From Nitrospira sp. UBA2082 (lineage in GTDB: Bacteria; Nitrospirota; Nitrospiria; Nitrospirales; Nitrospiraceae), in the NCBI GenBank assembly GCA_002331335.1, contig DCZO01000014.1, positions 361,556-425,555 on the forward strand: a stretch of DNA of 64,000 nt, written 5' to 3'. The notes under the pieces are model-generated. The model had not been told where the DNA came from. It did no database searches and saw only the letters and a list, made by a program, of their open reading frames with translations. The translations under genes were made by a program, and so were the position numbers. This document shows, piece after piece, positions 1-8,272 of this stretch; the first letter of the stretch is position 1; each line of letters begins with the position of its first letter.

Positions 1-1
1 G

Positions 2-334
2 GCGAGCTATGTTCTCGCGCCGTTTCAGGATCGGAGGCTCATCCCTCGACTTGCGATCCGCACGAATTGCGCTATGCTCGATGCAGATACTCCCCGACAG
101 GGGATGACGCGTGATCTCTCGTACTCCGGGGCGTCAGTCCTATTCTCGGACTTCTCTCCCGACAACCTGTCGGGGGTGTTGCTTCGCATCAAATTCGTCA
201 CGCTGAATGCGACACCGGTTGAGATCGTGCGGCAGGGCCGCAACACTGTGGTTCGGTTTCGTATTGAGTCCATTTACGAGGGAGAACGTCGATGGCGCGA
301 CTTGCATTACTCCTACTGGCAGCACTTGTCCTAA
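2..334 (+). CDS. C-terminal end of a PilZ-domain protein, probably cellulose synthase-like (partial)
   Basis: The reading frame is open from base 2, so the gene begins before the window; about 110 codons are visible. They show the two hallmarks of a PilZ (cyclic-di-GMP-binding) domain: RLIPR (RxxxR) and, some 30 residues later, DLSYSG (DxSxxG). BcsA-type cellulose synthases end in such a domain, which releases autoinhibition when c-di-GMP binds. The catalytic part lies outside the window, so cellulose synthase is inferred from the tail and from the overlapping BcsS-like gene downstream. An unrelated PilZ-tailed protein is possible. The stop codon lies about 40 bases inside the next gene, which suggests translational coupling. 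Confidence 0.6.
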   Translation, partial: ASYVLAPFQDRRLIPRLAIRTNCAMLDADTPRQGMTRDLSYSGASVLFSDFSPDNLSGVLLRIKFVTLNATPVEIVRQGRNTVVRFRIESIYEGERRWRDLHYSYWQHLS

Positions 335-993
335 CAGTCCTGCCCGGCCGAACCTGGGCGGGCGATGTCTTCACCGGATTTCAGATCGACAATAAGCGCC
401 AGTACTTCGGGTATGTCGGAGTGAGGACGCCCATCTTGCAGATGTCAGGGGGAACCACGCTGTTTGCGCAAGCAATGACGGCCGGACTTGGATACAGTTT
501 CAGAAATGGGACCCGGCTGTTGGATGCCAATGTGCAATTTGTCGTTCCCTCTGTAGGCATCTCACAGTCGCTGGGCCGGTGGACATTCCTGGCGCTGGGT
601 GGTCCGCAGTTACGCCGAATCGAAGAAGACCGGCTCAACACAAGCGCGAAGGTCGATCATCAGATTGGGGCCTTCGGTCAAATCGAGGCGTTCTATTGGC
701 ATGAAAAGGGCAACCTCCACGCGATTGGATCGTACGCCGATCTGGACAATTTCTTCTGGAGCCGTCTGCGCGGAAAATTATTGGTCCACAAATCGGAAAA
801 AGGTTGCTGCCCCCTATATGCGGGATGGGACATCGCCGGAATGGGCAACGGCGACTTTCGTGCGGTGCAGACTGGACCGGTCGTCGAGATATCGGTCGGC
901 AAAGTCGCCTTCCTGGCGAAAGGGGGATACCAGCACAGTACCTCCTTCCATAGCGGTGGCTACGGAGGCATCGAAGCCTATTTCCCTTTTTAA
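292..993 (+). CDS. BcsS-like outer-membrane beta-barrel protein
   Basis: This 233-residue protein has a clear signal peptide (Leu/Ala-rich core, likely cleavage after TWA near residue 23). A long run of alternating hydrophobic and polar strands follows, and the chain ends in Phe, as barrel proteins folded by the BAM machinery usually do. The start GFQIDNKRQYFGYVGV and the YAGWDIAGMGNGDFRAVQTG segment resemble the BcsS cellulose-biosynthesis family as I remember it; this is recognition, not a search result. A GAGGGAGA ribosome site sits just before the ATG, and the gene overlaps the end of the PilZ gene. The likely role is in outer-membrane passage or assembly of the glucan made by the upstream synthase. 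An adjacent Cys pair (GCCP) is unusual for a barrel. Confidence 0.5.
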   Translation: MARLALLLLAALVLTVLPGRTWAGDVFTGFQIDNKRQYFGYVGVRTPILQMSGGTTLFAQAMTAGLGYSFRNGTRLLDANVQFVVPSVGISQSLGRWTFLALGGPQLRRIEEDRLNTSAKVDHQIGAFGQIEAFYWHEKGNLHAIGSYADLDNFFWSRLRGKLLVHKSEKGCCPLYAGWDIAGMGNGDFRAVQTGPVVEISVGKVAFLAKGGYQHSTSFHSGGYGGIEAYFPF

Positions 994-1119
994 TTCATTA
1001 GGAGCCTCTCGTCGGTCATTGTCCCCTTCGAAGCCTCTGCCTGGCTTACTTCTGTTTCGCCAGGGTGTACCGGTTGAGCCCACCTGACCACAGCGCTACA
1101 CTTCCGCTCCCTGTGCCGC

Positions 1120-2403
1120 TCACTTACTCGCCACCGGCGTAAACCCCTCGAACGATTGGAGATACGTTTCGACCATGACTCGCGCCAACTGATCCCGGCC
1201 CGGCGGGCAGGTTCTCTCTTCGGTCTTGCGAACCAAGCCCGTCGGAACGGCGTCGCTCGTCCAGAGTTTGATGACGAGGCGGCAATTTTTGAAGGTCGGC
1301 CACATCGACGCGTCATACTCATACGTCACGGACTCCCAATGCGTCGCAATCCGCGCACCATTGACTTCGATCGTGTCTTCGCCGGCTTCAATCTGTCCGG
1401 TGTGTGGTTGGACACCCATCGCAAGATTGCCGGCTTGATGGAAGATAGTCAGCAGCTGGGCAGAACGGGATTGATTCGCCAACGGATCGACAGTGGAATC
1501 GTACTTCGCGGCAATCGTTTCTTCCCATTCATTCGGAGGCATGGGCCTCCCATACCGATCAGTGGGAGCTTGGCTGAACCACAGCCTGACGCCATCCGCG
1601 TTGATAACCCGCAACTGATAGGCCTTGCGAGAAGTGATCGGCCCGGCCATAAAGTTAGTCGGGCCGGCCAGATTCCAATACCGAGCGGCGTACACAACCT
1701 TCGCGCCAGGGGCAAAGTTCTTCCAGGCCAGATATGCAGGATGGTCCACGAGCGCCACGGCGGGCTTGGCCGGCTCCGGATAGGTTTCCTTCAACGCCTG
1801 GGCGACGGCATCCGGTACCGGAATCTCTTTTTGACTATGCTCCGTGATGGCGTCGTACCGATCCTGTGTCGTTTCGACCGACATCTGCCTCTTGTACTCG
1901 TTGGTGATTTCTTCCGCGATCTTGTCTATCGCCGCGCTGAGAGCGTTGCGCAAGTCGGCGCCGCTCAGATCGATGGTCTTGCCGAAATAGGGCTCCGCGC
2001 TACGCCGGGCAATCACCTCAGCGTTCCGATAGTAATATTCTAAAATCTGCCGATGCCCTTCTTCATGTTCAACGGTCCGCTTCCGTGGATTATTCGGCAG
2101 CCAGGTCGTGATGTTGAGTTGCAGCGTCACTTTAATCCGGTTGATCGTGCCCTTCGCATGCGTCGCATCGATCTGCAAGACCTGGCCGCTGACGGACGCA
2201 TCGGAGAGGAAATCCCCGGCACTCACCGCTTCTTCGGGTCCCGTGAGCGGCGGGCGGTCGCGCGGCGGACGCTCGGGATCGAAGTACCGTGTGTCGAGTT
2301 GAGCCGGCATTTTGACGATCTCCACTTGAGGCTGTTCCGACTGAACAGACGGAACTCCGACAACCAACATGAACATGAACATGAGCCACACACGCATCGA
2401 CAC
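1120..2403 (-). CDS. Secreted HExxH zinc-protease-like protein (DUF922-like)
   Basis: A 427-residue protein with a signal peptide (cleavage likely near residue 22, before EQPQ). It carries HEEGH at residues 113-117, a perfect HExxH zinc-metalloprotease motif within VEHEEGHRQI, the arrangement I associate with DUF922-type secreted putative proteases. A helical stretch with many charged residues follows. The C-terminal half (about residues 210-427) is a separate region rich in aromatic residues that I cannot assign. The final zinc ligand is not obvious by eye, so activity is unproven. A GAGGAGAGG ribosome site precedes the ATG, and a possible small reading frame ends 9 bases upstream. Convergent with the BcsS-like gene. 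Confidence 0.55.
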   Translation of the reverse strand: MSMRVWLMFMFMLVVGVPSVQSEQPQVEIVKMPAQLDTRYFDPERPPRDRPPLTGPEEAVSAGDFLSDASVSGQVLQIDATHAKGTINRIKVTLQLNITTWLPNNPRKRTVEHEEGHRQILEYYYRNAEVIARRSAEPYFGKTIDLSGADLRNALSAAIDKIAEEITNEYKRQMSVETTQDRYDAITEHSQKEIPVPDAVAQALKETYPEPAKPAVALVDHPAYLAWKNFAPGAKVVYAARYWNLAGPTNFMAGPITSRKAYQLRVINADGVRLWFSQAPTDRYGRPMPPNEWEETIAAKYDSTVDPLANQSRSAQLLTIFHQAGNLAMGVQPHTGQIEAGEDTIEVNGARIATHWESVTYEYDASMWPTFKNCRLVIKLWTSDAVPTGLVRKTEERTCPPGRDQLARVMVETYLQSFEGFTPVASK

Positions 2404-2412
2404 CTCTCCTCA

Positions 2413-2589
2413 TTACAGCTTCGGGTGGTTCTTCCGGGCGTCTGCTTTTTCTTTCGCATCCTTCGCCTTGACGGCGATCACGAGCAGCTCAGGGGTAGCA
2501 CCGTCGATACCTCGTCCAGTCTGGCAACTTAAGTAAAAGGCCAACTTTGGAGGACACTCATCATACTCGGAAAATGAAAGGTGGGGCAA
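2413..2589 (-). CDS. Possible 58-residue protein with TTG start (hypothetical)
   Basis: Between prfC and the metalloprotease-like gene, one minus-strand frame is open from a TTG at 2589 to a TAA at 2413. The predicted peptide looks protein-like: two Cys (residues 12 and 22), a hydrophobic stretch ATPELLVIAV, then a very lysine-rich tail KAKDAKEKADARK. The stop is followed at once by the GAGGAG ribosome site of the next gene, a typical operon join. Against it: no good ribosome site before the TTG and no ATG. It could also be the decayed tail of an older gene. I recognise no family. Confidence 0.3.
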   Translation of the reverse strand: MPHLSFSEYDECPPKLAFYLSCQTGRGIDGATPELLVIAVKAKDAKEKADARKNHPKL

Positions 2590-2652
2590 TTCTTGGATTT
2601 CTGTTCAGCTCGTGGAGCGCTATTGTGTCACGGCGGCGAAGAGTTGAGGAGA

Positions 2653-4266
2653 TCAGCCCATGTCTCGAAGGGTGTGTCCGGGGTTGCGGTCGCGCGCGAT
2701 GGTTTTCATGAGCTGATCGCCGAAGAGAACCACGACGCGGTCACGCTGATCTTTGACGATCATGGACGCCGACGGGGCCTTGAATGTCGCGGGATCGCCG
2801 TCCAGCCAGGCGCTGCACGTAAACGGCAGGGCATCCAGGACCGTCTCGACACGATATTCCTCCCGCAGGCGGTATTGGAGCACATCGAATTGCAGCCGCC
2901 CGACTGCGGCGACCAACGGCTCCCGGTCGTGCAGGCTTCGCATGAGCTGTACGGTCCCCTCCTGCGTCATCTGCCACATGCCCTTATCGAACGACTTCCG
3001 TTTGCCGACGTCTGCGGGACGGATGCGCGCGAAGATCTCCGGCTGAAATTGCGGGAGAGGCTTGAAGTTGAAACCGCCGGTCACCGAGATCGTGTCCCCG
3101 ATGGCAAAGAGGCCAGGGTTGATGATGCCGATGATGTCGCCGGGAAAGGCTTCTTCTACCGTGCTCCGTTCTTGCGCGACCAAACTGTGCGGCCGGGAGA
3201 GCCGAACCTCCTTGCCCAGCCGATGATGCTTCACCACCATGTCGCGTTCGAACCGCCCGGAGCAAACCCGGAGAAACGCCGTACTGTCCCGGTGTTTGGG
3301 GTTCATGTTGGCCTGGAGCTTAAAGACGTAGGCGCTGAACGGCATCGTGATCGGATCGACGGACATCTCACTCCCGTCGTCACCATCAGCCAGTCTCGCG
3401 CCGGGAGAAGGTGCGAGCCGCACGAACGCATCCAAAAAACTCTCGATGCCGAAATTGGTGAGGGCTGACGCGAAGAAGACCGGCGTGACCTCCCCTTGCA
3501 GGAACGCCGGTCGTGTGAAGGGATTCCCCGCGATGTCCAGCAACTCCAAATCGTGCCGCACCTGAGCCAGCACATCCGGAGAGACTCGCTCGCTCTGTGC
3601 CAGATCTGCCAGCGGCATGGTCTGGACCTCGACCTTTGTCGCGCCGCCGTGAATGGTCCGCTGAAACAGTTCCACCAGGCTGTCCGCCCGATTCACAATC
3701 CCGACGAACTCATCGCCGGACCCGATCGGCCAATTGATCGCGCTGGCGTGGATGTTCAGCGCCTGCTCCACCTCGGTCATCAGATCGAGCGGCGGGCGGC
3801 CCGGCACATCCATTTTGTTGATCAAGGTCAGAACTGGAATGCGCCGCAAGCGGCACACGGCAAAAAGCTTGCGCGTTTGCGCCTCCACACCTTTGGCCGC
3901 ATCGATAACCATGATGGCGCTATCGGCGGCCGTGAGTGTCCGATAGGTGTCTTCGGAAAAATCCTGGTGACCCGGCGTATCGAGTAAATTGATGACGGCG
4001 TGCTTATACGGGAACTGCATGGCCGAGGCGGTGATCGAAATCCCGCGTTCCTGTTCCATGCCCATCCAATCGGAAGCCGTGGCTTTGCCGCCCTTCCGCC
4101 CACGAACCATCCCGGCCGTCCGAATCAACCCGGAATAGAGCAGCAGTTTTTCCGTCAGCGTGGTTTTGCCCGCGTCGGGGTGGCTGATGATGGCGAACGT
4201 CCGCCTCCGCGCTGTCGCCGTCGAGAGTTCAGCCGAAAGTGCTGTGTCCATAGCCATGACCGTCAC
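2653..4266 (-). CDS. prfC: Peptide chain release factor 3 (GTPase)
   Basis: RF3 is the translational GTPase that recycles RF1/RF2 from the ribosome after peptide release. The protein is 537 residues (E. coli RF3 is 529) and complete. GTP-binding motifs are all present: G1 SHPDAGKTT at 28-36, the switch I region with GISIT at 75-79, G3 DTPGH at 96-100, and G4 NKMD at 150-153. The insert RGRKGGKATASDWM before GISIT is the RF3 signature that separates it from EF-G. Domains 2 and 3 follow. An in-frame ATG at 4257 is an alternative start. It appears to be a single gene; about 320 bases without a gene lie upstream. Confidence 0.95.
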   Translation of the reverse strand: MTVMAMDTALSAELSTATARRRTFAIISHPDAGKTTLTEKLLLYSGLIRTAGMVRGRKGGKATASDWMGMEQERGISITASAMQFPYKHAVINLLDTPGHQDFSEDTYRTLTAADSAIMVIDAAKGVEAQTRKLFAVCRLRRIPVLTLINKMDVPGRPPLDLMTEVEQALNIHASAINWPIGSGDEFVGIVNRADSLVELFQRTIHGGATKVEVQTMPLADLAQSERVSPDVLAQVRHDLELLDIAGNPFTRPAFLQGEVTPVFFASALTNFGIESFLDAFVRLAPSPGARLADGDDGSEMSVDPITMPFSAYVFKLQANMNPKHRDSTAFLRVCSGRFERDMVVKHHRLGKEVRLSRPHSLVAQERSTVEEAFPGDIIGIINPGLFAIGDTISVTGGFNFKPLPQFQPEIFARIRPADVGKRKSFDKGMWQMTQEGTVQLMRSLHDREPLVAAVGRLQFDVLQYRLREEYRVETVLDALPFTCSAWLDGDPATFKAPSASMIVKDQRDRVVVLFGDQLMKTIARDRNPGHTLRDMG

Positions 4267-4586
4267 ACACCCTACTACAACCTCTCCGTGAAATAGATAC
4301 CGGTGATACGACCGCCGGGAACGCCCTCGTTACACTCCCGCAGCCGTAAGCAGGCTGGACAGGTTGTATGCCGTTTTTTTGTCATACCCATCCTGCTTTC
4401 CCCGCAACTGGCTGTGTTCAATCCCCCTCACCGACGGCCATAAATGGGCAGAGCCTGAAGACCGACGATTGCTAAGTGTCATAAAACATGGGGCGATCGC
4501 TGTGTATCTATTGACCCGCGCTGGCATTACATCTGCACTCATCTATACAGGAACAATTTCTGTCACACCCACCCAGGAGCAGACCT
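4267..4586. other. Intergenic region between divergent prfC and PilZ gene
   Basis: About 320 bases with no convincing gene. It must hold the promoters of prfC (leftward) and of the PilZ gene (rightward). A run of seven T at about 4374-4380 follows GC-rich sequence, but I could not build an adjacent stable stem, so I do not call a terminator. The only promoter-like pair I can support is the rightward one near 4521-4549. Confidence 0.5.
4521..4549 (+). promoter_or_regulatory. Candidate sigma-70 promoter for the PilZ gene
   Basis: CTGGCA (4521-4526) and TATACA (4544-4549) are 17 bases apart, placing a start about 30 bases before the PilZ ATG. The -10 is good; the -35 is weak. A TTGACC at 4511-4516 does not pair at the right distance. 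Confidence 0.3.
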
Positions 4587-4943
4587 ATGGTCGTGCGGCA
4601 ACACCCCAGATTTCACGCATCCTTTTCCGGCACACTCACCCACCGCAATCAGCGTCATGCGATCAGCAGGTCGTTGGATCTTTCTCGCAAAGGCTGCCGC
4701 GTCCAAAGCTCCTTTCCGGCATTCGCCGGCATGAAAGTGGACCTCCAGCTCATTTTCCCCGGAAGCCGAAACCCTATTCTCATTCAGGGAGCCGTCGTGC
4801 GTTGGGCCGGTGCTCATGGAATCGGGATTGAATTTCTCTCTCTTGCGTCTCCCGACGAACGACAACTGGAAGGGACCCTCCGACTGCTTGCGGCCAAGAC
4901 CACCCACAATTCCCCTCAGGTCCCGGTCGGTGGCCGCACATGA
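4587..4943 (+). CDS. Stand-alone PilZ-domain protein (c-di-GMP effector)
   Basis: A 118-residue single-domain protein. It has the PilZ c-di-GMP contacts: R4 and R8 in RQHPR (RxxxR) and D31/S33/G36 in DLSRKG (DxSxxG). A beta-rich core ends in a typical strand, GIGIEF. Such small PilZ proteins bind c-di-GMP and act through partner proteins in motility, pilus or polysaccharide control; the partner here is unknown. An AGGAGC ribosome site lies 8 bases before the ATG. The stop codon abuts the stop of the convergent membrane-protein gene with no gap. It is the second PilZ domain within 5 kb, which fits the surface-polymer theme of the window. Confidence 0.8.
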   Translation: MVVRQHPRFHASFSGTLTHRNQRHAISRSLDLSRKGCRVQSSFPAFAGMKVDLQLIFPGSRNPILIQGAVVRWAGAHGIGIEFLSLASPDERQLEGTLRLLAAKTTHNSPQVPVGGRT

Positions 4944-5246
4944 TCAGTTCGACGGCGGGCGTCGGCTAATGAGATAAATAATAGCGGGAAACAAGAACGT
5001 GGTACCGGGAAAGATAATCCGGAACCCCCACCAGGGGGCCGCTTCCAACCAAGGTAATTTGGGCTTCAGAAACCCCAATCCATAGGTCAATATGACAGAC
5101 GCGATCACTCCGTAAGCCGGCGGTGGCAATAGGGATGCAGAACCAGGATCTCGGCGCTTTTGAACGGCAAGGATAATACCCTTGACGAGCACGTATGCGG
5201 CGAGAATCAAGCCCACGATCCCGAAATACAAGCCATATTCCTGCAT
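4944..5246 (-). CDS. Small three-helix membrane protein, unknown function
   Basis: A 100-residue protein with three likely membrane segments (about residues 4-28, 44-60 and 73-92). A basic loop, QKRR, follows the first, and the chain ends in a charged tail SRRPPSN. I recognise no family. It converges exactly on the PilZ gene (stops adjacent), so no independent terminator fits between them. Its start lies about 80 bases from the beginning of the next possible rightward gene. Confidence 0.55.
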   Translation of the reverse strand: MQEYGLYFGIVGLILAAYVLVKGIILAVQKRRDPGSASLLPPPAYGVIASVILTYGLGFLKPKLPWLEAAPWWGFRIIFPGTTFLFPAIIYLISRRPPSN

Positions 5247-5325
5247 AATCCTCCTTCACAACCTCTGAAAGAATGGTGCCGGCCGGTGGACGCCCGCCGT
5301 TCGTCTTCCCACCACCCCTCACGAC

Positions 5326-5511
5326 ATGCCCGCGCAGGTTACCGAGATCATCACAAGTGCGTCAACGGAAAACTCTAGGCTCACACCGGCCGAGTTGGCG
5401 ATCCTGTCCGTTGAATCGGGCCCCACTCTCTCCTGTTTGCAATCCGCCTTGCACGCCCGTATGATCACGCTGGCATGCATTGCACAAAATGCAGGAGCAA
5501 AGCGGCACTGA
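5326..5511 (+). CDS. Possible 61-residue protein overlapping the tRNA thiolase start
   Basis: An open frame from ATG 5326 whose last 37 bases overlap the start of the TtuA-like gene in another frame. The peptide looks mildly protein-like (LTPAELAILSVESG, two Cys) but has no recognised domain. It lacks the C-terminal GlyGly expected of a ThiS/MoaD-type sulfur carrier. No clear ribosome site precedes it. It may be a leader or chance. Confidence 0.22.
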   Translation: MPAQVTEIITSASTENSRLTPAELAILSVESGPTLSCLQSALHARMITLACIAQNAGAKRH

Positions 5512-6413
5512 AGTTGCCCCGGCACAATGCCGCCTTCTGCCCATGCTGTTTTAACGAGTTCGTGCAGGACCAAGTCGTCAAAGCCGTCAAAACCCAGCGG
5601 ATGTTCGGCCACGAGCATCGGATTCTCGTCGCGGTGTCCGGAGGCAAGGACAGCTTGGCGCTCTGGGATATCCTGCTCAAGCTGGGCTACAAAGCCGACG
5701 CGCTCTATGTCGACCTCGGCATTACCGGTTACTCGGACCGATCCCATGACAAAGTCAGACGATTTGCCGACACCGTCGCCACGCCGCTTGGCGCGACATT
5801 GCACACCCATACCGTTGAAAAAGAAGAAGGAGCCGGGATCCGCGAACTGGCCATGGCGGCCCACCGACCCGCCTGTAGTACGTGTGGCACAATCAAACGC
5901 TATCACTTCAACCGCGCCGCGGTGGAGCATGACTACGACGTGATGGCCACTGGGCATAACCTCGACGATGAAGCGGCCCGCCTGCTCGGCAACGTGCTGC
6001 ATTGGCAAGAGGAATACCTGGACAAACAGAGCCCTAGTCTCCCCGCCTCGGTCGACGGCTTCGCGAAAAAAGTGAAACCCCTGTACCGGCTGACAGAGCG
6101 GGAACTCGCCGCGTACTGCGTGCTGAACAAGATCGACTACATCGTCGACGAATGCCCGATGGCCCAGGGCGCTCGGACTCTCCTTTACAAGGACGTACTC
6201 AACCGCCTCGAAACCGAATCACCAGGCACGAAGCAGTCGTTCTATTGGAAGTTCCTCGACAAGCAGAACAAGACCACCACACCGCAGACCGACATGACCA
6301 CGAAAGACCGGGCCCTGCTCCATCCCTGTACCGCATGCAGCCAGCCGACGACCGGAGAGATCTGTTCCTATTGTAAGCTGATGGCCCGAGCAAAACGAGA
6401 AGTCCCACACTGA
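5475..6413 (+). CDS. ttuA: TtuA-family tRNA 2-thiolation enzyme
   Basis: A 312-residue PP-loop ATP pyrophosphatase of the TtuA/Ncs6/TtcA group, which adenylates a tRNA base and replaces oxygen by sulfur. The N-terminal zinc finger is C3xxC6 with C22/C25. The PP-loop SGGKDS is at 55-60. C134xxC137 (CSTC) plus C227 (DECPMA) match the three-Cys [4Fe-4S] site of TtuA. A second zinc finger, CTAC...CSYC, sits at the C-terminus. The two zinc fingers favour TtuA/NcsA over TtcA. No sulfur-carrier gene is adjacent. It is followed 18 bases later by the dnaJ-like gene, probably in one transcript. The exact tRNA target cannot be read from sequence. Confidence 0.8.
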   Translation: MHCTKCRSKAALKLPRHNAAFCPCCFNEFVQDQVVKAVKTQRMFGHEHRILVAVSGGKDSLALWDILLKLGYKADALYVDLGITGYSDRSHDKVRRFADTVATPLGATLHTHTVEKEEGAGIRELAMAAHRPACSTCGTIKRYHFNRAAVEHDYDVMATGHNLDDEAARLLGNVLHWQEEYLDKQSPSLPASVDGFAKKVKPLYRLTERELAAYCVLNKIDYIVDECPMAQGARTLLYKDVLNRLETESPGTKQSFYWKFLDKQNKTTTPQTDMTTKDRALLHPCTACSQPTTGEICSYCKLMARAKREVPH

Positions 6414-6431
6414 GGGATGGCAGATACGTAG

Positions 6432-7502
6432 ATGGCCTCGAACTCCCGCGATTTCTACCAGATCCTCGGCGTGCCGAAAACAGCCTCGGCGGACGAGATC
6501 AAAAAAGCCTTCAGGCGTATGGCCAGGCAATACCATCCCGATCTCCATTCCGGAGGGAAAAAGGCCGAGATGGAGAAAAAGTTTAAAGAGCTGAACGAGG
6601 CACACGAGGTGTTGTCTGACCCGGAGAAGCGCAAGAAATACGATCAGTACGGCACCAATTGGGATCAGGCGGAGGCCTTTGAACGGGCTCGTCGTCAATC
6701 GGGCCCTCAGGGATTTGGCAGACAGAGTGGGTTTGGCCGTCAGAATACCGGCAGTGAATTCGGCGGCACGGAATCATTTTCGGATTTCTTTGACAGTCTT
6801 TTCGGCGGGAGCAAACGAACCACAGCCACAGCCACCGAGAGCCATGGATTCGCGTCGCCCGGTGAGGATCTTGAAGTGGACGTGGACTTGACGTTGCGGG
6901 AAGTGCTCACTGGAATCACCAAGCGTGTGAACCTCCGTGAACCCGAGCCGTGCAAGATTTGCCACGGCATGGGGATGCTCCGCGACCAGCCCTGCCTGAC
7001 CTGTCGGGGAACCGGGGTCACAAGCGAAATGAAAACCATCGAGGTGAAAATCCCGGCCGGGGTTCAGGACGGGACTCGCGTACGTGTCGCGGGAAAAGGC
7101 CAGACGGGTAAGCACGGAGGCAAGCGGGGCGATCTCTATCTCCACGTCGTCATTCCTGTCGATCCGATTTTTCGGCGGCATGGCACAGATGTCCACGTCA
7201 ACCTCCCCGTCTACCCATGGGAAGCGGTATTGGGCGCGGACGTCACCGCCCCGACACTCACCGAACCGGTGAAAGTGAAAGTTCCACCCGGCAGCAAGGC
7301 GGATGCAAAACTGCGGCTCAAGGGCAAAGGCCTTCCCTCTGCCGCCGGGGGGCATGGCGACCTGTTTCTTGTCCTACAAATCGTCATGCCTCCCACGGTC
7401 ACAGAAGCCGAGCGGGCCCTCTACGAACAACTCAATACTCACCGGCACCCGGATCCTCGTTCAGAACTGCTTTCGGCTGCCCAGCGGCGGTCACGCGAAT
7501 AG
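6432..7502 (+). CDS. DnaJ-like co-chaperone with a half-size zinc finger
   Basis: A 356-residue Hsp40. Its J-domain occupies residues 7-73 with the HPD motif at 35-37 that stimulates Hsp70 ATPase. A Gly/Phe-rich linker follows (about 90-126, with GFGRQ repeats), then two C-terminal substrate-binding domains and a dimerisation tail. Canonical DnaJ has four CxxCxGxG motifs; only two are present here, C174xxC177 and C188xxC191, enough for one zinc. It is therefore intermediate between DnaJ (type I) and CbpA (type II), and may be a specialised rather than the main DnaJ. It lies 18 bases after ttuA on the same strand; GAGGGATGG before the ATG may serve as ribosome site. Confidence 0.82.
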   Translation: MASNSRDFYQILGVPKTASADEIKKAFRRMARQYHPDLHSGGKKAEMEKKFKELNEAHEVLSDPEKRKKYDQYGTNWDQAEAFERARRQSGPQGFGRQSGFGRQNTGSEFGGTESFSDFFDSLFGGSKRTTATATESHGFASPGEDLEVDVDLTLREVLTGITKRVNLREPEPCKICHGMGMLRDQPCLTCRGTGVTSEMKTIEVKIPAGVQDGTRVRVAGKGQTGKHGGKRGDLYLHVVIPVDPIFRRHGTDVHVNLPVYPWEAVLGADVTAPTLTEPVKVKVPPGSKADAKLRLKGKGLPSAAGGHGDLFLVLQIVMPPTVTEAERALYEQLNTHRHPDPRSELLSAAQRRSRE

Positions 7503-7571
7503 TTGCGTTGTGCCGACTGCTATGGCAAGCTCTGGCTCTCAAGGCGTGTCTATCAAGCCAAGGAGGAATTC

Positions 7572-8201
7572 ATGAGACTTGTCACCAAGACAACGACGGC
7601 TTGTGCGGTCCTTTCCATGTGCCTGTTGGTGTTGGGCGTACCCAGCCTCTGGGCCAATGATCCCAGCTATTATGGCCACGGTGGAGGTGGGCACGGGGCT
7701 GAAAGCGGCCACGGTTATGGCAAAGGCATGATGCACAACGGGACCGGCCATTTGATCCGACACTTGCTGAAACACGAGAAGGATATTGGACTCACGGTCG
7801 ACCAAGTCCTGAAATTGAAAGACCTCCAATTGAATCTGGACAAGGTCCGCATCAAGGCTGAAGCCGACATCCAAATTGCGGAGCGCGAGCTGAAGGCGCT
7901 GACGGATAACGAGAAATCCGACTTGGCGGCGATCGAAGCCAAGCTCAAGCAAAGCGAAGACCAGCAGGTGGCGCTCCGTATGGCCTCGATCAAGACCCGC
8001 CGAGACGTGATGGCTGTCTTGACTCCCGAACAGCGGGAAAAGGAAAAAACCGAGCACGATAAGGTCATGCAACAACACGGAAAAGGCCACGCCAACCCAC
8101 ACGGGGGTGGCTTCTACGGCGCCAATCCCCACGGCAAGAACCCGCATGAAGGGATGGGAGGCTCCATGCCGCAGCCGCCCGGCAACATGTCCGTGCAATA
8201 A
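7572..8201 (+). CDS. CpxP/ZraP-like periplasmic metal- or stress-response protein
   Basis: 209 residues starting at the ATG behind a perfect AAGGAGGAATTC ribosome site; an earlier in-frame TTG at 7503 is not needed. The signal peptide ends near residue 28 (LWA). A His/Gly-rich stretch ([19 protein letters not shown]) follows, then a long helical region with the two LTxxQ-type motifs of the CpxP/Spy/ZraP group (LTVDQVLKL and LTPEQREK), and a second His/Gly-rich tail. Family members are periplasmic chaperones or metal buffers; the His-rich ends suggest zinc, copper or nickel binding, which is inference. No two-component partner is adjacent. Confidence 0.6.
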   Translation: MRLVTKTTTACAVLSMCLLVLGVPSLWANDPSYYGHGGGGHGAESGHGYGKGMMHNGTGHLIRHLLKHEKDIGLTVDQVLKLKDLQLNLDKVRIKAEADIQIAERELKALTDNEKSDLAAIEAKLKQSEDQQVALRMASIKTRRDVMAVLTPEQREKEKTEHDKVMQQHGKGHANPHGGGFYGANPHGKNPHEGMGGSMPQPPGNMSVQ

Positions 8202-8272
8202 CGAGGCTGTGTGACCGGACGCTCGACCAGGGGCATCGGATGGGTGTGCAAGAAAGGAAACGGACGGAGGTT

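Noticed and set aside
2581..3468. Plus-strand open frame opposite prfC
   Set aside because: prfC is unmistakable on the minus strand; the other frame has no family features.
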